A stretch of 64,000 nt of DNA, taken from positions 620,001 through 684,000 of the forward strand of contig NC_034411.1 of assembly GCF_002078875.1 (NCBI RefSeq), given 5' to 3'. Under the pieces are notes generated by a model, which worked only from the letters and a program-made list of their open reading frames with translations, had not been told where the DNA came from and did no database searches. Source of the stretch: Numida meleagris. Lineage: Eukaryota; Chordata; Aves; Galliformes; Numididae. The position numbers were made by a program, and so were the translations under genes. Shown piece after piece: positions 11,721 to 23,777 of the stretch. Positions within the stretch are counted from its first letter, which is position 1, and each line of letters starts with the position of its first letter.

Positions 11721-13164
11721 AAATGAGCATCCAGTTAGCCCCTACAGCAGGTGCAAAATTCAAGCCCTCAAGACAAGGTCTGAAAATACTTGAGGGGACA
11801 AATACTTGCAGCAATTGCTTTTGTTATTAATACATTGCTCAAAATACTGCCTTTGCCAGAAAGTCAAGGAGTGAAAGCTAAGTGGAAAAAATGTCTCCTG
11901 AGTATATTGAAGTGTTTCTATCTGAACAGATGTCCTCTCTTTTTTGTTATAAAGCAAACACGCTCTTGCATGACTCAATTAATGCGCAAACATGATAAAC
12001 TGACTGAAAAGAAAATAATTGTGCTATTCCTTTCTTATATTATTATGTATGCCAGATAGATGATCATTCTGAATACAATGCTTTATTAATCAAAGATGAG
12101 GTGGCTCCCTTTCTCAAAGTCATTAAAATTTCATGCATTCAGCTTCCAATCACTTAGCACTGCATCTTTCATGTTTTGCATGTTTCCTTATATTTGACAA
12201 TTCATAAGCCATTTGCCCATGCTATTTCCCCGAGAAAGTTATGTATTAAGTTTTAAAGTAATAAAGATATGTGAGTGTACACATGAGAAGTTTCCTGCTT
12301 ATACATGATCTTTCTTTGATGGATGTATTATATTGAGGCACTTTTACTTCTTCAGAGCTGCGTAGTCCAGAATTTCTCATATCACAGATGTACTCGTATC
12401 ACTCTTGTAAATGTGACCCATGTAATACAGCACGTACTTCAAACTCAACACAACACAGACACTAGGAACAGTCACTAGCATCCTCTTCTCAGTTGACTGA
12501 ACAAAACATCCAAAGCTGTGATCTGATCAACAAAACAGAAATTTTCCTAGTGGATAAATACTCAAATTTCTTTTACAAAATAACAAAGTATATTCAAAAA
12601 TTAGCTTTTAAGAGCATCTCATGAATCTAAGTACAAGTACTCTGGTATCAAATACAGCTCTTAACTCCAGTATTGTGTAATTCTACTCAGATAATTTTCA
12701 GTAGAAATACCTACCAATGCCATGGCAGATATATCCTAAAGCTTCCCTACAAAACTAAAATGAATTTTGAGACTAAAAAGAAGAGTTTTTTTTTAAAACT
12801 TTTACTACTTATTGTAAGGGTTTGAAGGAAAAGGGAGGAATACAACTTTTTGTAAACATGTGATTTGTAAATAACGACCTCTGAAATACCATTTACAACA
12901 ACCTGAACAAGCAGAGGTAATCAGAATGTATGGAAGATTTTTTTTTTTACAAATCTGCCTTGGGATTCAGATAATCAGTGGCACAGTATTAGCACAGATT
13001 CACTGTGTAACACCTGCAGTACCAAAAGGACTAAGAGCAGTAATTACCTCCACAACATAAGCAGGCAGAGCTCCTTCTGCTCACGCTCAAGAGGCAGATG
13101 CGTTGAGCTACAACATTGCTATTTCAACATATGCAAAGGAGTGCAGCAATTTAAATCCTGATAA
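11721..13164. other. Unique AT-rich non-coding DNA
   Basis: No gene or repeat was recognised. Open frames such as 11790-12059 (89 codons) show no family resemblance. Minor T-runs occur near 12787 and 12943. Confidence 0.6.
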
Positions 13165-13986
13165 ATGCTCGATTTTTGAACAGTTGGATAGCTGGACTGA
13201 GGCCAGTGGGATGAGCTTCAACAAGACCAAGGTGCTACACTTTAGTCACAACAATCCCAGGCACTGCTACAGGCTTGGAGTAGAGTAGCCGGAAGACTGC
13301 ATGGAAGAAATGGACCTGGGGAACATCCCCAGGTTGACGCTTGGCTGAACATGAGCCAGCAGCGTGCTCAGGTGGCCAAGAAGGCCAATGGCATCCTGGC
13401 TTGTATCAGAAACAGCAAAGCCAGCAGGAGCAGGAGGTAATCATCCCTCTGTACTGGCACTGGTGAGGCCACATCTTGAGTACTGTATTCACTGATGGGC
13501 CCCTCACTACAAGACATTGAGGTGCTGGAGCTTGTCCAGAGAAGGGCAACAAGCCTGGTGAGGGGTCTGGAGCACAAGTCTTATGGGGAGCAGGTGAGGG
13601 AACAGGGTTTGTTCAGTCTGGAGAAGAGGAGGCTCAAGGGAGATCTTATTGCTCTCTACAATGACCTGAAATGAGGTTGTGAGAAGGTGGAGGTCAGCCT
13701 CTTCTCTGGAGTAACTAGCGATAGGATGAGAGACAATGGCCTCGTGTTGCTCCAGGGGAGGTTCAGGTTGGATATGAGGGGAAAATTCTTCTCCAAAAGG
13801 GTGGTCAGGCATTGGCACAGGCTGCCAGGGAGGTGGTGGAGTCGCTGTCCCTGGAATTTTTCAAGAAACGTGTAGATGTGGTACTCAGGAACATGGTTGA
13901 GTGGCAATATTGGTGGTAGGTGGACAGTTAGGCTAGATGATCTTAGAGGTCTCTTCCAACCTTAATGGTTCTATGATTCTATGATA
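13165..13986 (+). mobile_element. CR1 LINE, 5'-truncated copy, plus strand
   Basis: A CR1 copy that enters late in ORF2 (the frame at 13103-13288 contains [20 protein letters not shown], a conserved post-reverse-transcriptase segment). It continues through the ORF2 C-terminus (13500-13670, the region of the LVQRR and [20 protein letters not shown] motifs, in broken frames) and the 3' UTR. It ends in GGTTCTATGATTCTATGAT at 13967-13985, the typical tandem CR1 terminus. Frameshifts and stops disrupt the coding part. Its plus-strand orientation is the minority in this window. Confidence 0.94.
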
Positions 13987-15570
13987 ATGTTCAAAGCTGC
14001 CCACTCAGATGAGTTGTGTAGTCTCAGAAAGTACAAGAGACCAGCAATGTCTCAGATATTGTGAATAAAAGTAATTTTTCAGCACCAACTTCAAAAGCAG
14101 CCCTTTCAGAGGGACCGTGCTGATGCAGAAACCCAGCTTTCAAAGAAAAGCATTGTCATCCTTATCCCATCAGTGTAGCTAGATCTTTTATCTTCTAAAA
14201 ACGAAACTCAGGGAATAGATCTTCTCCAAAACTGCACTATTTAGTTTAGCCTCTGCCTTAAACCTTTACCATTGTACATGTATGCACAGACCAGGCTTGG
14301 CCCAAGGAGTTAGATCATCGACTCTAGAAGGACAAATTAACTCAGACCTCTAAGAATTACTACTGTCCAAGAGAAGCGACTAAAACTGATTCAATGTTAG
14401 TTCACCAAATATAATCAATGAGCCCTGGAAGAAAGCACCAGTACAGAAACCAGGACACTGGTTAAAACAGTTGAATATTATAAACCAGAGGACAGGTCTT
14501 GTTTCTTCTTGTGCCCTTCAATATATTTGACAAAACAACTGTTATTCCTTCTGAAAGCTTGCTGAAAGTTGAGTTAGTAGACAGCAACAGCTCTTCTCAA
14601 ACGCTGTTTAAGAATAATCATATTTACCTCTAGTGCTTGAATATACATATACCTTAAATTAATTTGCTGTCCATACAGTTGGGAATTTCAGCATTCATGT
14701 TTTAGGAGGTACATGACTCTGAATCACCTAACTGGGATACCATGTCCCATTCAACATTGATCACCATCTACCAGGTATTACATAGAAGCTGTACATAAGA
14801 TCTTTCTTTCTGAATGGATTTAGAGTTTCTTCTGGGGTCAAACACTGTAATGAAGATTTGAAAGGAATCTTTCAGGCTCATGGGTTCAGTGTGCTGCTAT
14901 CACAATCTCAGCACATCATTCTTCTCCTAAGGGTAAACTAAAAATTTCAACAAACATCTGCAAATGCTAGAACATTTTCTGAATATTAAATAATTTTACA
15001 GTAAGTTAAATTGTTTCTGAGATGACTATAAATATATATATATAATAATCAACTTGTTACTGAGTGTTAAAGGCCAAGAATTCACAAGTGATTTAAGCTC
15101 TTAAATAACTTGAAAGATTCCCCTATTAAATATTGAAAATATTGGAAAACCCTTTCAAAGTATAAAATTTCAGACCTTTTTAATTAGGATGGTAAAAGTA
15201 ACATCCTCTGCTTCCAAATTATTCTACTTTTCCTGTTCAGACTGTGTAATTTATTATGAATCAAATGAATAATTCATATCTACCGTGAGACCTTGGCCAA
15301 CTCTGCACAGAATCATCTGTGAACACTGCACTGTTCAAACTTCAGGCCACTTTAGCTGTGTTTAGTATCCCAGCATCTATGTTTACTGGCTGGCATGCTC
15401 TTCACAAACCTGAAACCATCAGTATTTGCACAAAAACCTGATGCCACGGGCATCCAGCAAAATAAGAATATTTAACAAATGCCAAAATCTGCATACTCTG
15501 AACTTTCTGAAAGAATTTCAGCTATTTGGTCAAATAGTGTGAAACTCACAAGAAGAATCATGGTATAATT
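13987..15570. other. Unique AT-rich non-coding DNA
   Basis: No gene or interspersed repeat was recognised and no open frame of note occurs. A short alternating AT tract (TATATATATA) lies near 15030-15046. Confidence 0.6.
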
Positions 15571-15710
15571 GAATCACAGAATCACCAAGGTTGGAAAAGA
15601 CCTCCAAGGTCATCTAGTCCAACCTTTCACCTACCACCAACCTCACTAAACCCCACTAAACCATGTCCCTTACTACAACGTCTAAATATTTCTTGAACAT
15701 CTCCGGGGAT
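15571..15710 (-). mobile_element. CR1 LINE, short 3'-end fragment, minus strand
   Basis: About 140 bases matching only the CR1 3' terminus in reverse. GAATCACAGAATCACCAAGG (15571-15590) and TTGGAAAAGACCTCCAAGGTC (from 15591) are the element's tail, followed by the TCTAGTCCAACC segment and 3' UTR up to TCTCCGGGGAT. This is a strongly 5'-truncated insertion. No coding sequence is left. Confidence 0.95.
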
Positions 15711-18091
15711 GAAATCAGTGAAAGATGTTCATTTAGAAGTTTTGTGCTTCTTATTAAATAGGACGGTAACAGACATATTGCAAAAAAACCTATTTATTTC
15801 CAGAAAAAATATTAAATAAATATTACCTAAACAAACTCTCAAACCCTAATCCTCGTATTCTGGCCACAAGAAGGCACATCACCCCAAATTCAGCAAATGA
15901 GAAAAAATTGGCCAAGTCAAAGACACACAACATTCCTTATACCTCAGTCTCTAATGTGGTCCAAAAGAGGGACAGAGAGAAGGCGAAAAGGTGTTGAAGA
16001 ATTTAACACATTAATCATATTGACAGCAACAGAATAGTTCTGCTCTGAGTCAAGAGAAACGTCAAATACACCATGCATTTCTGATTCCTGACGGTGTGAA
16101 GTAGGTTAGATATCAATGGAGGAACAAAAGACTAAAAGTCTAAAGGAATATGTATTCATTGCAGGCCGTGGTCTGAGATACCTAAGTTAGCTAATGTATA
16201 TATCCATTGCTGTCTGGTTTTATTAATAACATTTAACTGTCAGTGTGGGACTAATTTTACTCTTTTTCACACTCTAAAGCCCAACAATAGAAAGCTGTAG
16301 CCATAGTAACACTGATGCTGTTATTAGGGAGAACCACTCACATCCACTCAAAAAGAAGCATTTTTAAATTGAAACATCAGCGCTAAAGTAGCAGAGGTGG
16401 GGGCAAGGTACTACCTACTGTGTTGTAAAAGCAGATATGTCCAAAGACCAATACAGCCTCCGCTGGCAATAAAATGGGCAGGTTGTGGCATTCTGTGCTG
16501 CTGCAGCATTTCATTTTATTGGGGAAAAAAAGAATTCAGGCAGTTATGTCAAAGAGACCAAAAGGCAAAGAAAAGCCTCTGTGATATCCAAGTCCTGCTG
16601 TTGCCAACAGTCCAACTTTCAGTGATTTCAGTAGGGGCAGGACTTGGTCTGCAGCTTGGGGAGTGCACCCCAATGGAGATTTTCTGGGCAGCTGCAGACA
16701 TTATCTCAGGAGAAAGTCAGGAATGTGCTGTAAAAAAGAAAAACATTTCCAGCAGTGCCAACTTCTTGTACCTCCAACTCGGAATGTATTCTAGGAGAGG
16801 GATAGATGCCAAAATTATAATCCCAAAGGTGAGAGCATCCCAAATTCGCTGTCGTGGATAGCAGTAGCAGACCCAACGAGGAACTTTCTAGATCACCTGT
16901 AATAACAGCACAGGCAAAGATAAAGAGTAGATTTTTTTTCTCCCTCTGTGCAATCCTTGTTAGCACCAGCACCTCTGCATTTGGCACATTAGCCAACCAA
17001 CTCCATTTTCTCACTTTACAGCACTCTAACCCCAATTACAGTGATAGCAGCATTAGGCAGTCATCAGACTTGAAATCTTCCATCCTCCTTCAGCACAATC
17101 ATGTCCTGCACAGGACCTGCAGAAGAGGGGTCCCAGAGACACGCTCAAGCTGCAGTTACTCACCAAACTTCCTACACTGTCTTGTAACTTAGGTACTTTC
17201 TTAAACCAAGGAAAGATAAGAATTGGCACAACAGCTAACACCTGGTCCCACCAGGGAAAGCAGCTCGAGCCCGGGAGAGGCAGAGGCATGGGGTGACACC
17301 AGGACCCAACAAGAGCAAGCCTGGAAGGAAGCCCATGCCTGGCACACGCCAGCCAGCCACAGCTTGAGCACTGTTTTCCAGGGCTGTTGCAAAGACAGAA
17401 CTGCTCACGGCTCCCATCCAAATTTAGCAAGGCTTTTTAATCAGCAAAGCCAAAATCTAATAGCAAAGCCCAGGAACACCTGCAGTGACGCCCAGCATGG
17501 TACTGGCTTTTCCTTGCCTTTGTTAAAGTGTTCCCGAGAATATGCCCTGATTTCTTTTAAAACAGTTCCTTTGCATATTCCCTGCTGGGGCAAATGGTAG
17601 CGCTATAAGTGTCTTAAAAAAGCATTTAATTTAGATTTAATAGGGCAGTAAAAGTATCTATGGGCTCTAGAAGAACACTTACAGCAATTTAACGAGTGCA
17701 CGGGATAAATCTGGGCAAGATCTATCCCAGAAACACCACACAGTGTCTGCTTTAGAGTTCATTATCCCAGAAGATTTACTTGCTTACTTTACATTTGTGA
17801 TTAAATTTGCAATAAAAGTTGCAACCCAGCTGAAGCTCAAAGCCCTCTTTTCCCCCATTAGTTCACAAACACAAAAGCAGAAGACCTGCCAGCACTTCAT
17901 CAGCTCACGCTCTCTGTGGACGCTTACTGAACAGAAGCCCCCAAAGCTCAGATGCTTGGAACAGCCATGCTACTGCCTCTGGCTCATCAAATTCATTTCC
18001 AGTTGTTGCCCCATCAAGGATGTGCTTTAAACATCAGTCTAACCACGCAAAACCTATCAGTGTCTCTACTTCTCCCTTTCCACCTCCTTCC
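15711..18091. other. Unique non-coding DNA
   Basis: No interspersed repeat was recognised. Several overlapping frames of 110-154 codons occur on both strands between 16397 and 17600, the longest at 16397-16861 (+). None has a domain, motif or composition I recognise, and opposite-strand frames of similar length overlap them, which argues for chance in a stretch with few stop codons. Confidence 0.5.
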
Positions 18092-18117
18092 TTTTTTTTT
18101 TTTTTTTTCCTTTTTTT
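18092..18117. repeat. Pyrimidine tract
   Basis: A run of 17 T, then CC, then seven T, within a C/T-rich stretch that continues to about 18130. Low-complexity sequence. Confidence 0.85.
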
Positions 18118-20156
18118 CCCCCTCTCCCAAAAGGCATTCTTCTCTTTTAAACCATGGGCAGTAATTGTCCCTCTATGTTCACTCCTGGCTTTCGTTCGCA
18201 TTTTGAGCTCTCTTCAATCCCCATTTTGGGCCTAATCCTGCAACCACTCTGCATGCAGGGCTCCAGCAAGCGTGCTTGCTTTTCTGCAACAGTAGTGAGC
18301 AAATAGGAGCAGTCGTGCAGGCAATAAAAGAAGTGCTTTTGTCTAAACTGCCCTCAGTCTCAGCCACTTGAGGGAAGAGAATAGATGGTGCAGAGAGAGA
18401 AGATTATATAGCAGAGGGAGACAAATGTCTGTGTAGTTAAACTGCCACACACTGCGTTTCAGGTCTGGCTGCTGTTATTATCCATTTAGAGCCAGCTGCT
18501 GCCACTTCTCCTGCATGGATCGGGTCTTGTTCTGGGCTGTGCTGCTGGAAGACTCCTTGGCAGTTCTGGTAACCATCTGCAACTGCTCAGTCTCATTGCT
18601 GAGAGCATCTGAGACTGCACTACTGAAGGTGGGAGTCCTCAGTGGGGACAGGCTTGATTTTGCACTCATGTTTTTAACCAACACGAAAGACGTTTGTCCT
18701 GTGCTCCAAAGCCGGGCGATGCGTGGCCACTGCAGCCAGCCCTTGGTGAGTGGTGCCATGCTCTGGCTTCAGGGCTGTGTGGGGGGCTCTCAGCTGGCTT
18801 CTCCATTCAGCATCTTGAAAATCTCTGTTTAGGACTGACCATAAATGCCTCCACGATCAGCTTTGTCCTCTCTCCTATCCCTTGGCACGCAGCATTGATG
18901 GGCCCCTGTTATGACTTCTCATGAAAATACTTGTATTAAGTGGTGCTCACTGATACAGCTACTAAATGCACTGAAGGACTTATTAGGGAAGATGGGGTTT
19001 GAAACACATCCCTTTTCTATTTGGTTGCTTTGTCTATGACGTTCAATTAGCAGTACCTACTTCAGAGAGACTGGGGAAAGGTGCATTTATAATTCATTTA
19101 TATCCTGCATTTTAAGGGACTCAGAGGGAAGGCACCCTAAGTGCACAGCAGTACTATTAATAGCATGTTTTTACATTGGCTCATAAATACCTGCCCTGCT
19201 TCTCCTCTGTTTTTCCCCTGTTTTCAGGAAAATTATCATATTTTTAAAAAAACAAATGCTAATTGGATGAAACCTCAGGAAAGAAAATGCTCAAGTAACC
19301 TTGGATATTATGATTTTTTAATGATTGAGTATGTTTATTTCAGGCAGCAGTACATGTAAACTAGGAGAAAATGGGAATATAAAAATATATAGGATGCCTA
19401 CTACATAATGGTTCCTTGCAGGAGTAGAAACAATAAATATTTAATAAAAATGCAAATATAAAGCCATCTGAGGTGCAACTTCTGCCATAATTTCACAGAG
19501 GGAGACCAATTGCAGCTGGGTTAATGTCTTGAACTTCCTTCAAGAGCTGGGCCTTCAGCCATTCATTCCCCTGCACCTAGGAAAAGACTGAGCTGGATTA
19601 TTTATGTTTTGGCAGTCTTTGGCGTTCTGTATTCATCATTCCAACATGGGAGATATAGCTACTTCATATTGTTCCAGCTGGTGTTGCTTGATGAGCCCTC
19701 CTCACGCACCAAATGCAACGGCAGGACAGAGCCCACCATCACCTTGCTGGGTTATCTGCTCAGCCCCACACGGGCTGGGCAGGCAGCTGCCCCTGCAGAA
19801 AGCAGAACCTGGTGCAGAGGAGGAAGTGTAGAGAAGGATGAGGATTGGTTTATTAGCTCAGACACAGACAGCAGCTGTTGAGGAGCTTGGTCCAACTGTG
19901 GATGAAGGGACTTGAAGGCTATTCGTAGTATGATATTTTCTTATCTCTTTGGTGTCTTTCAAGACATGCAGTCCAAATGAATGAGTTCTCTGTAAGAATT
20001 AAATACCAAAACCTATTTAATTGATCATATCATTGAGTAGCTAACAGGAAGCATAAATCATCTTACTATCTGCTTTCTTAGTGAAATAAAGCCTTTTTCT
20101 AGACCTGCTACTTAATTCAATAGAGATAATCCAGATGCAGAAACATTTTGTGAACA
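18118..20156. other. Unique non-coding DNA
   Basis: No repeat or gene was recognised. Overlapping plus- and minus-strand frames at 18478-18832 (93 and 105 codons) and plus frames at 19604-19881 were examined and could not be tied to any family. They are left as unassigned sequence. Confidence 0.5.
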
Positions 20157-21235
20157 AAAACAGGGGAAGTGTTCCAGCCCCTTGATAATCTTCGTTGCCT
20201 CCCTCTGGACCTGCTCCAACAGCTCCACACCATTCTTGTGCAGGGGGCCCAAGGTCTGGATGCAGTGCTGCACATGGGGATTTACAAGGACAGAGCAAAG
20301 GGGGACTGGCCTTCACCTGCACGTAGAACTATTGACAACAACGCTCTGGCTGCAACCATCCAACCAATTCATTATCCACCTAATAGTCCAGCCTTCAAAT
20401 GTGTCTCTCTCCAACACAGAGACAAGGATGCGGTGTGGGACCACGTCAAAGGCCTTGCACAAGTCCTGGCAGATGATGGCCACTAGATTGTTCAGGCACA
20501 ATTTGCCCTTGTTGAAGCTATGCTGGCTGTCTTACATCACCTCTGTGTTTCATATGTGCCTTAACATCTCTTCCAGGAGGATCTGCTCCATGATCTCCCC
20601 AGGCACAGAGGTGAAGCTCACCAGCCTGCAGCTCCCCAGGTCTTCCTTTCTCCCTTTCTTAAAAATGGAAGTGATGGTTCCCTTTTTTCAGTCACCAGGG
20701 ACTTTGCCTGACAGTCACAATTTTCCAAATATGATGGAGAGTGTCTTGGCAACTGCATCAGCCAGTTCCTTCACGACTCTGGGATGTATGTCAACTGGCC
20801 CCATAGACTTGTACACGTTCAGCCTCATGAGGTGGTCTCAGACTTGCTCTCTGCTTACAGTGGGATGGATTTTGCTCCCCTGATCCCCACCTGGAAGTTC
20901 AGGGATGTGAGAGGAGTGGGAAGCCTGACTGACCATGAAGGCTGAGGCAAAGAGCTCATTAAGTACTTCAACTTTCTCCATGTCTGAAGAAGCTAGTTCT
21001 CCATTCTCATTTATTGGAGAGGATATGCTTCTTTTGCCTGTCTCTTATGTTCAATGTACCTATAGAATCCCTTCTTGTTATTTCTCTCATCCCTCTGCTC
21101 TCGTCTGTTCTTTGTCCCTAAGGACAGTGTCCCAGGGGAATTCCATCCAACAGCCCCAGTTTCACTCTCCTGAAGTTCCAGGTCCTTTTGAGGCCCATGT
21201 TCTTTGAGACCATGAACTTGACCAGGGCATGGAGA
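20157..21235 (-). mobile_element. CR1 LINE, internal fragment with in-frame deletion, no 3' tail, minus strand
   Basis: Reading on the minus strand, an older CR1 copy covers the end of the endonuclease-reverse transcriptase linker and the first half of reverse transcriptase (about 21200 down to 20325). It then jumps directly to the ORF2 C-terminal segment (about 20318 to 20160). Recognisable minus-strand pieces include [63 protein letters not shown] and [20 protein letters not shown]. The part that should hold the catalytic FADD box is missing. The element also stops in the ORF2 tail near 20160 and lacks the 3' UTR and terminal repeat that CR1 insertions normally keep. Several stops are present, for example just before the junction. 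Confidence 0.9.
20160..21210 (-). pseudogene. CR1 ORF2 (reverse transcriptase) relic, catalytic box deleted
   Basis: This is the coding remnant of the CR1 above. ORF2 of CR1 encodes an endonuclease plus reverse transcriptase that copies the element's RNA at a nicked target. What can be read here is the pre-RT linker, the 'VPGKIMEQI'-type and 'SKAFDTVPH'-type RT blocks (the latter seen as [10 protein letters not shown], minus, around 20435-20465) and the '[12 protein letters not shown]' block. Around 20318-20325 the reading passes from the block ending in RPV straight to the C-terminal LVNPHVQHC segment without changing frame. Compared with the copy at 48.5-49.7 kb this removes about 430 bases. 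Stop codons, including one in the block preceding the junction, make it non-functional. Confidence 0.82.
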
Positions 21236-23754
21236 CAGAGTTTGGATTTACAGACAAATTGCACTGGGAGCCTTGCTACTCCAAAATTAAGGAAAAATTG
21301 ATCCACTCATTTTGACATACAGAAAGCACGACAAAGAAGTTCCACTGGTGTTCAGTTAAGCGCATTGGCCTGTTACTACAAACCACTACAGAACATGATC
21401 CATTTTAATTTCTAGAAATAAATACCCTAAATGCAGCCCTACTGCACGGTTCCCAAAGGAACGAAGTCCACAAGAATTTAGATGCCTTTTCACGTACACA
21501 TTTCAGAAAGCGAAACAAGATGTTCAGTATTTTCATCTGTGCACAGAGCTACTACAGGTTGTGCTGAATGCATTGCTCTGTCTTCTCACCAAGGAATGAC
21601 TTGAAAAAATCAGGGACAAGATCAAAACTACAAACATTGGTGTCAGCACAGCTCAGCCAAAGCACTGCATCTCCCCAGGTACTGCATGGAGGTCCAGCGT
21701 GCTTAGCTACATCTACCCAAACTCCTTCAGTACTAACTGAAATAAGGCAGCCATAAAGCATAGGAGCTTGTAGTGGGACCTAATGCTGCTTTCCCCGTTT
21801 TTCCTCAGCTCCTGCAATGGCAAGGCAAATAGGACGTGCCCAAATGTATGAGTGGGGCACTCTCCCAGGGCAAAGGTGCTCTCCAGTGACAGTGACATTG
21901 TGCCACAGCCCAAACTGGTGTCAGCTTGTGAGATTTCACAGAAGGCAGAGATCTTACTCCAGTTTTCACCACTGAGAGCAGGGCTTTTGTAGTACATGGT
22001 TTTCTCTGAAAAAGCAGCACAGACAACACAAGTATGCTTCTGTCTGTGCCTTGGAAAGAAAAGGCGACTTCTTTAACTGTCAGCTCCTCAAACGCAGTCT
22101 GACAGCTGGAAGCAAAGCTGTGATGTTTCTGGCTTTTGTAGCATTGACAGCAACAAAAACGCAGCGTCTTAGACTATGCTGGGCAGGCACAAAGCTAGGC
22201 TTGGGAGGCTGGTGTCCTTGGAGATCTTCTGCAGAGAGGGAAGGGTTTCTCCAGGAGGGAATTCAGGCTCTGTTCTCTCTTGCTGCGTGTCTGCTGCTAG
22301 CAGAACATCCCTCTCACACAGACTATGGAGGGGCTGTGCTCCTTTTAGCCACTGTGCACTTCCCACTTGTGAGTGGTTAAGTATCAGGGCCTGAGCAACA
22401 CCAGAGGCTGCTCCTTCCATTTGTGTTTGCAGGGGCAGAACGGGGAAACCGCAGTAGTTCCTGACAGTCTTTGCAGCACAGCCCAAACCAGCATTAATGG
22501 GAACACAACAGCTGCAACTTCAAGCATTGAAAAGACAAGAAATCCTTTTGCAAGCACCCTCAGAGAATCATTGCTATCTTACTCACGTTCAGGACTCAGT
22601 AACAAGTTCAATATACACACCACTCTCCTTCACTCTATTGTATTTTAAAGCATCTCTGTTCAGTTTTGCCCATGAGATGCCTTGCAGTGCCAGACCAGGG
22701 TTTGGCCCCATCTCTCCTGTGGTCCTAATTCACACTTCTCCCTTTGAGCACATTCCCATTTGAAGCTATTTACAAGGTCTCCGAGCAGCAGCGAAGAGCC
22801 AACCACTCTCCATCAGGAGCTAAACATAGGTAGGCCTTTCTCTATGCTGAGATCTTGTTTCTCTGACACAAACAGAATTGGTGAAAGTCCTGATGGAAGT
22901 CAAGAACAACACCTTGCCACCTTTCTGCTTCTCTCCTTTCTGTCAAAGCAGCCCCGGGCAATGGCTTGGCTCTTTGTGTAGCTGGAGGAAAGCTGAGACT
23001 GCTCTGTCACCACGAATTTCTGGGGTACCAATGCATGCAGGCAGCCTTCTTCTCTTCCAGGCATGCTGGATCCAGGACACAGCAGTGGGACGGCAGCCAA
23101 CAGAGCAACGCCAGGCACTGCTGCCAGTGGCACTTCATTACCACTGCAATTCTACCTCTGAAACAGGGCAATGAAACACCAGTGCCACCAGAGGTGTACT
23201 TGCATTTCAGCCTTCTGGTTGACATCCCGGTGTTGACAGCACAACAGCACATTTTAATGGCCCGACATTAAATGACTGCAGCTTGTTCTCACTCTTGTTC
23301 ATTGTTCAATGCATAATAATAGTTTGCTTTTATTGACTTTCATTTTTAATATTCTATCTGGGGTTTGCTCTAAAAACACGTACCCGTGTGTAGTTTCCCA
23401 CAAGGCCAAACTTTTCTTTTGAGAAGGATTTGGTAACGAGTTGAGTGGGCTGACTGATTCCCAACCAATTATTTATTCAGAGAAACTTCTTCTGTTTATG
23501 AGCAGATTGCAAACTCCTCAAAGTCTGCTTCTCACTCAGAATTATTCATGGGATTTCTCAGTGACAGATAGTTGGTCTGCAAAATGTGTTTTTCACAATT
23601 TTTCACCCAGAGAAAGCTCAGGCACTCGGGGATCTGGGAACGTGGCAATCCATACAACAATAAATACAACACTGCACTGCACTTGTTATGCTGACACAAT
23701 GCAATACTCTGCCACATAAAAATACCTATAGATGCTCAGATCCTAAGAAAAATG
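21236..23754. other. Unique non-coding DNA
   Basis: No interspersed repeat or gene was recognised. Overlapping frames of 90-109 codons occur on both strands at 21552-23280 and show no family resemblance. Confidence 0.55.
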
Positions 23755-23777
23755 TTTTTTTTTCTTTTTTTTTTTTT
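23755..23777. repeat. Poly(T) tract ending in CAG
   Basis: Nine T, one C, then thirteen T, followed directly by CAG. It resembles a polypyrimidine tract and 3' splice site, but nothing downstream reads as an exon and homopolymer T runs are common in the window. Confidence 0.85.

Noticed and set aside
10995..11814. Frames of 243 and 269 codons on opposite strands
   Set aside because: They consist of N plus GGGAA/GGAA microsatellite translated through the assembly gap.
16397..16861. 154-codon plus-strand frame
   Set aside because: Unrecognised sequence, overlapped at its end by an opposite-strand frame (16706-17035), with no splice or promoter context.
18478..18759. 93-codon minus-strand frame with polar, exon-like wording near its end (SSSTAQNKTRSMQEKW)
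   Set aside because: I could not tie it to any protein family, and a 105-codon plus-strand frame covers the same bases. No convincing flanking splice sites were identified.
20182..20883. 233-codon plus-strand open frame, longest N-free frame in the window
   Set aside because: It is antisense to the CR1 reverse transcriptase relic on the minus strand; its openness reflects the composition of the LINE, not a gene.
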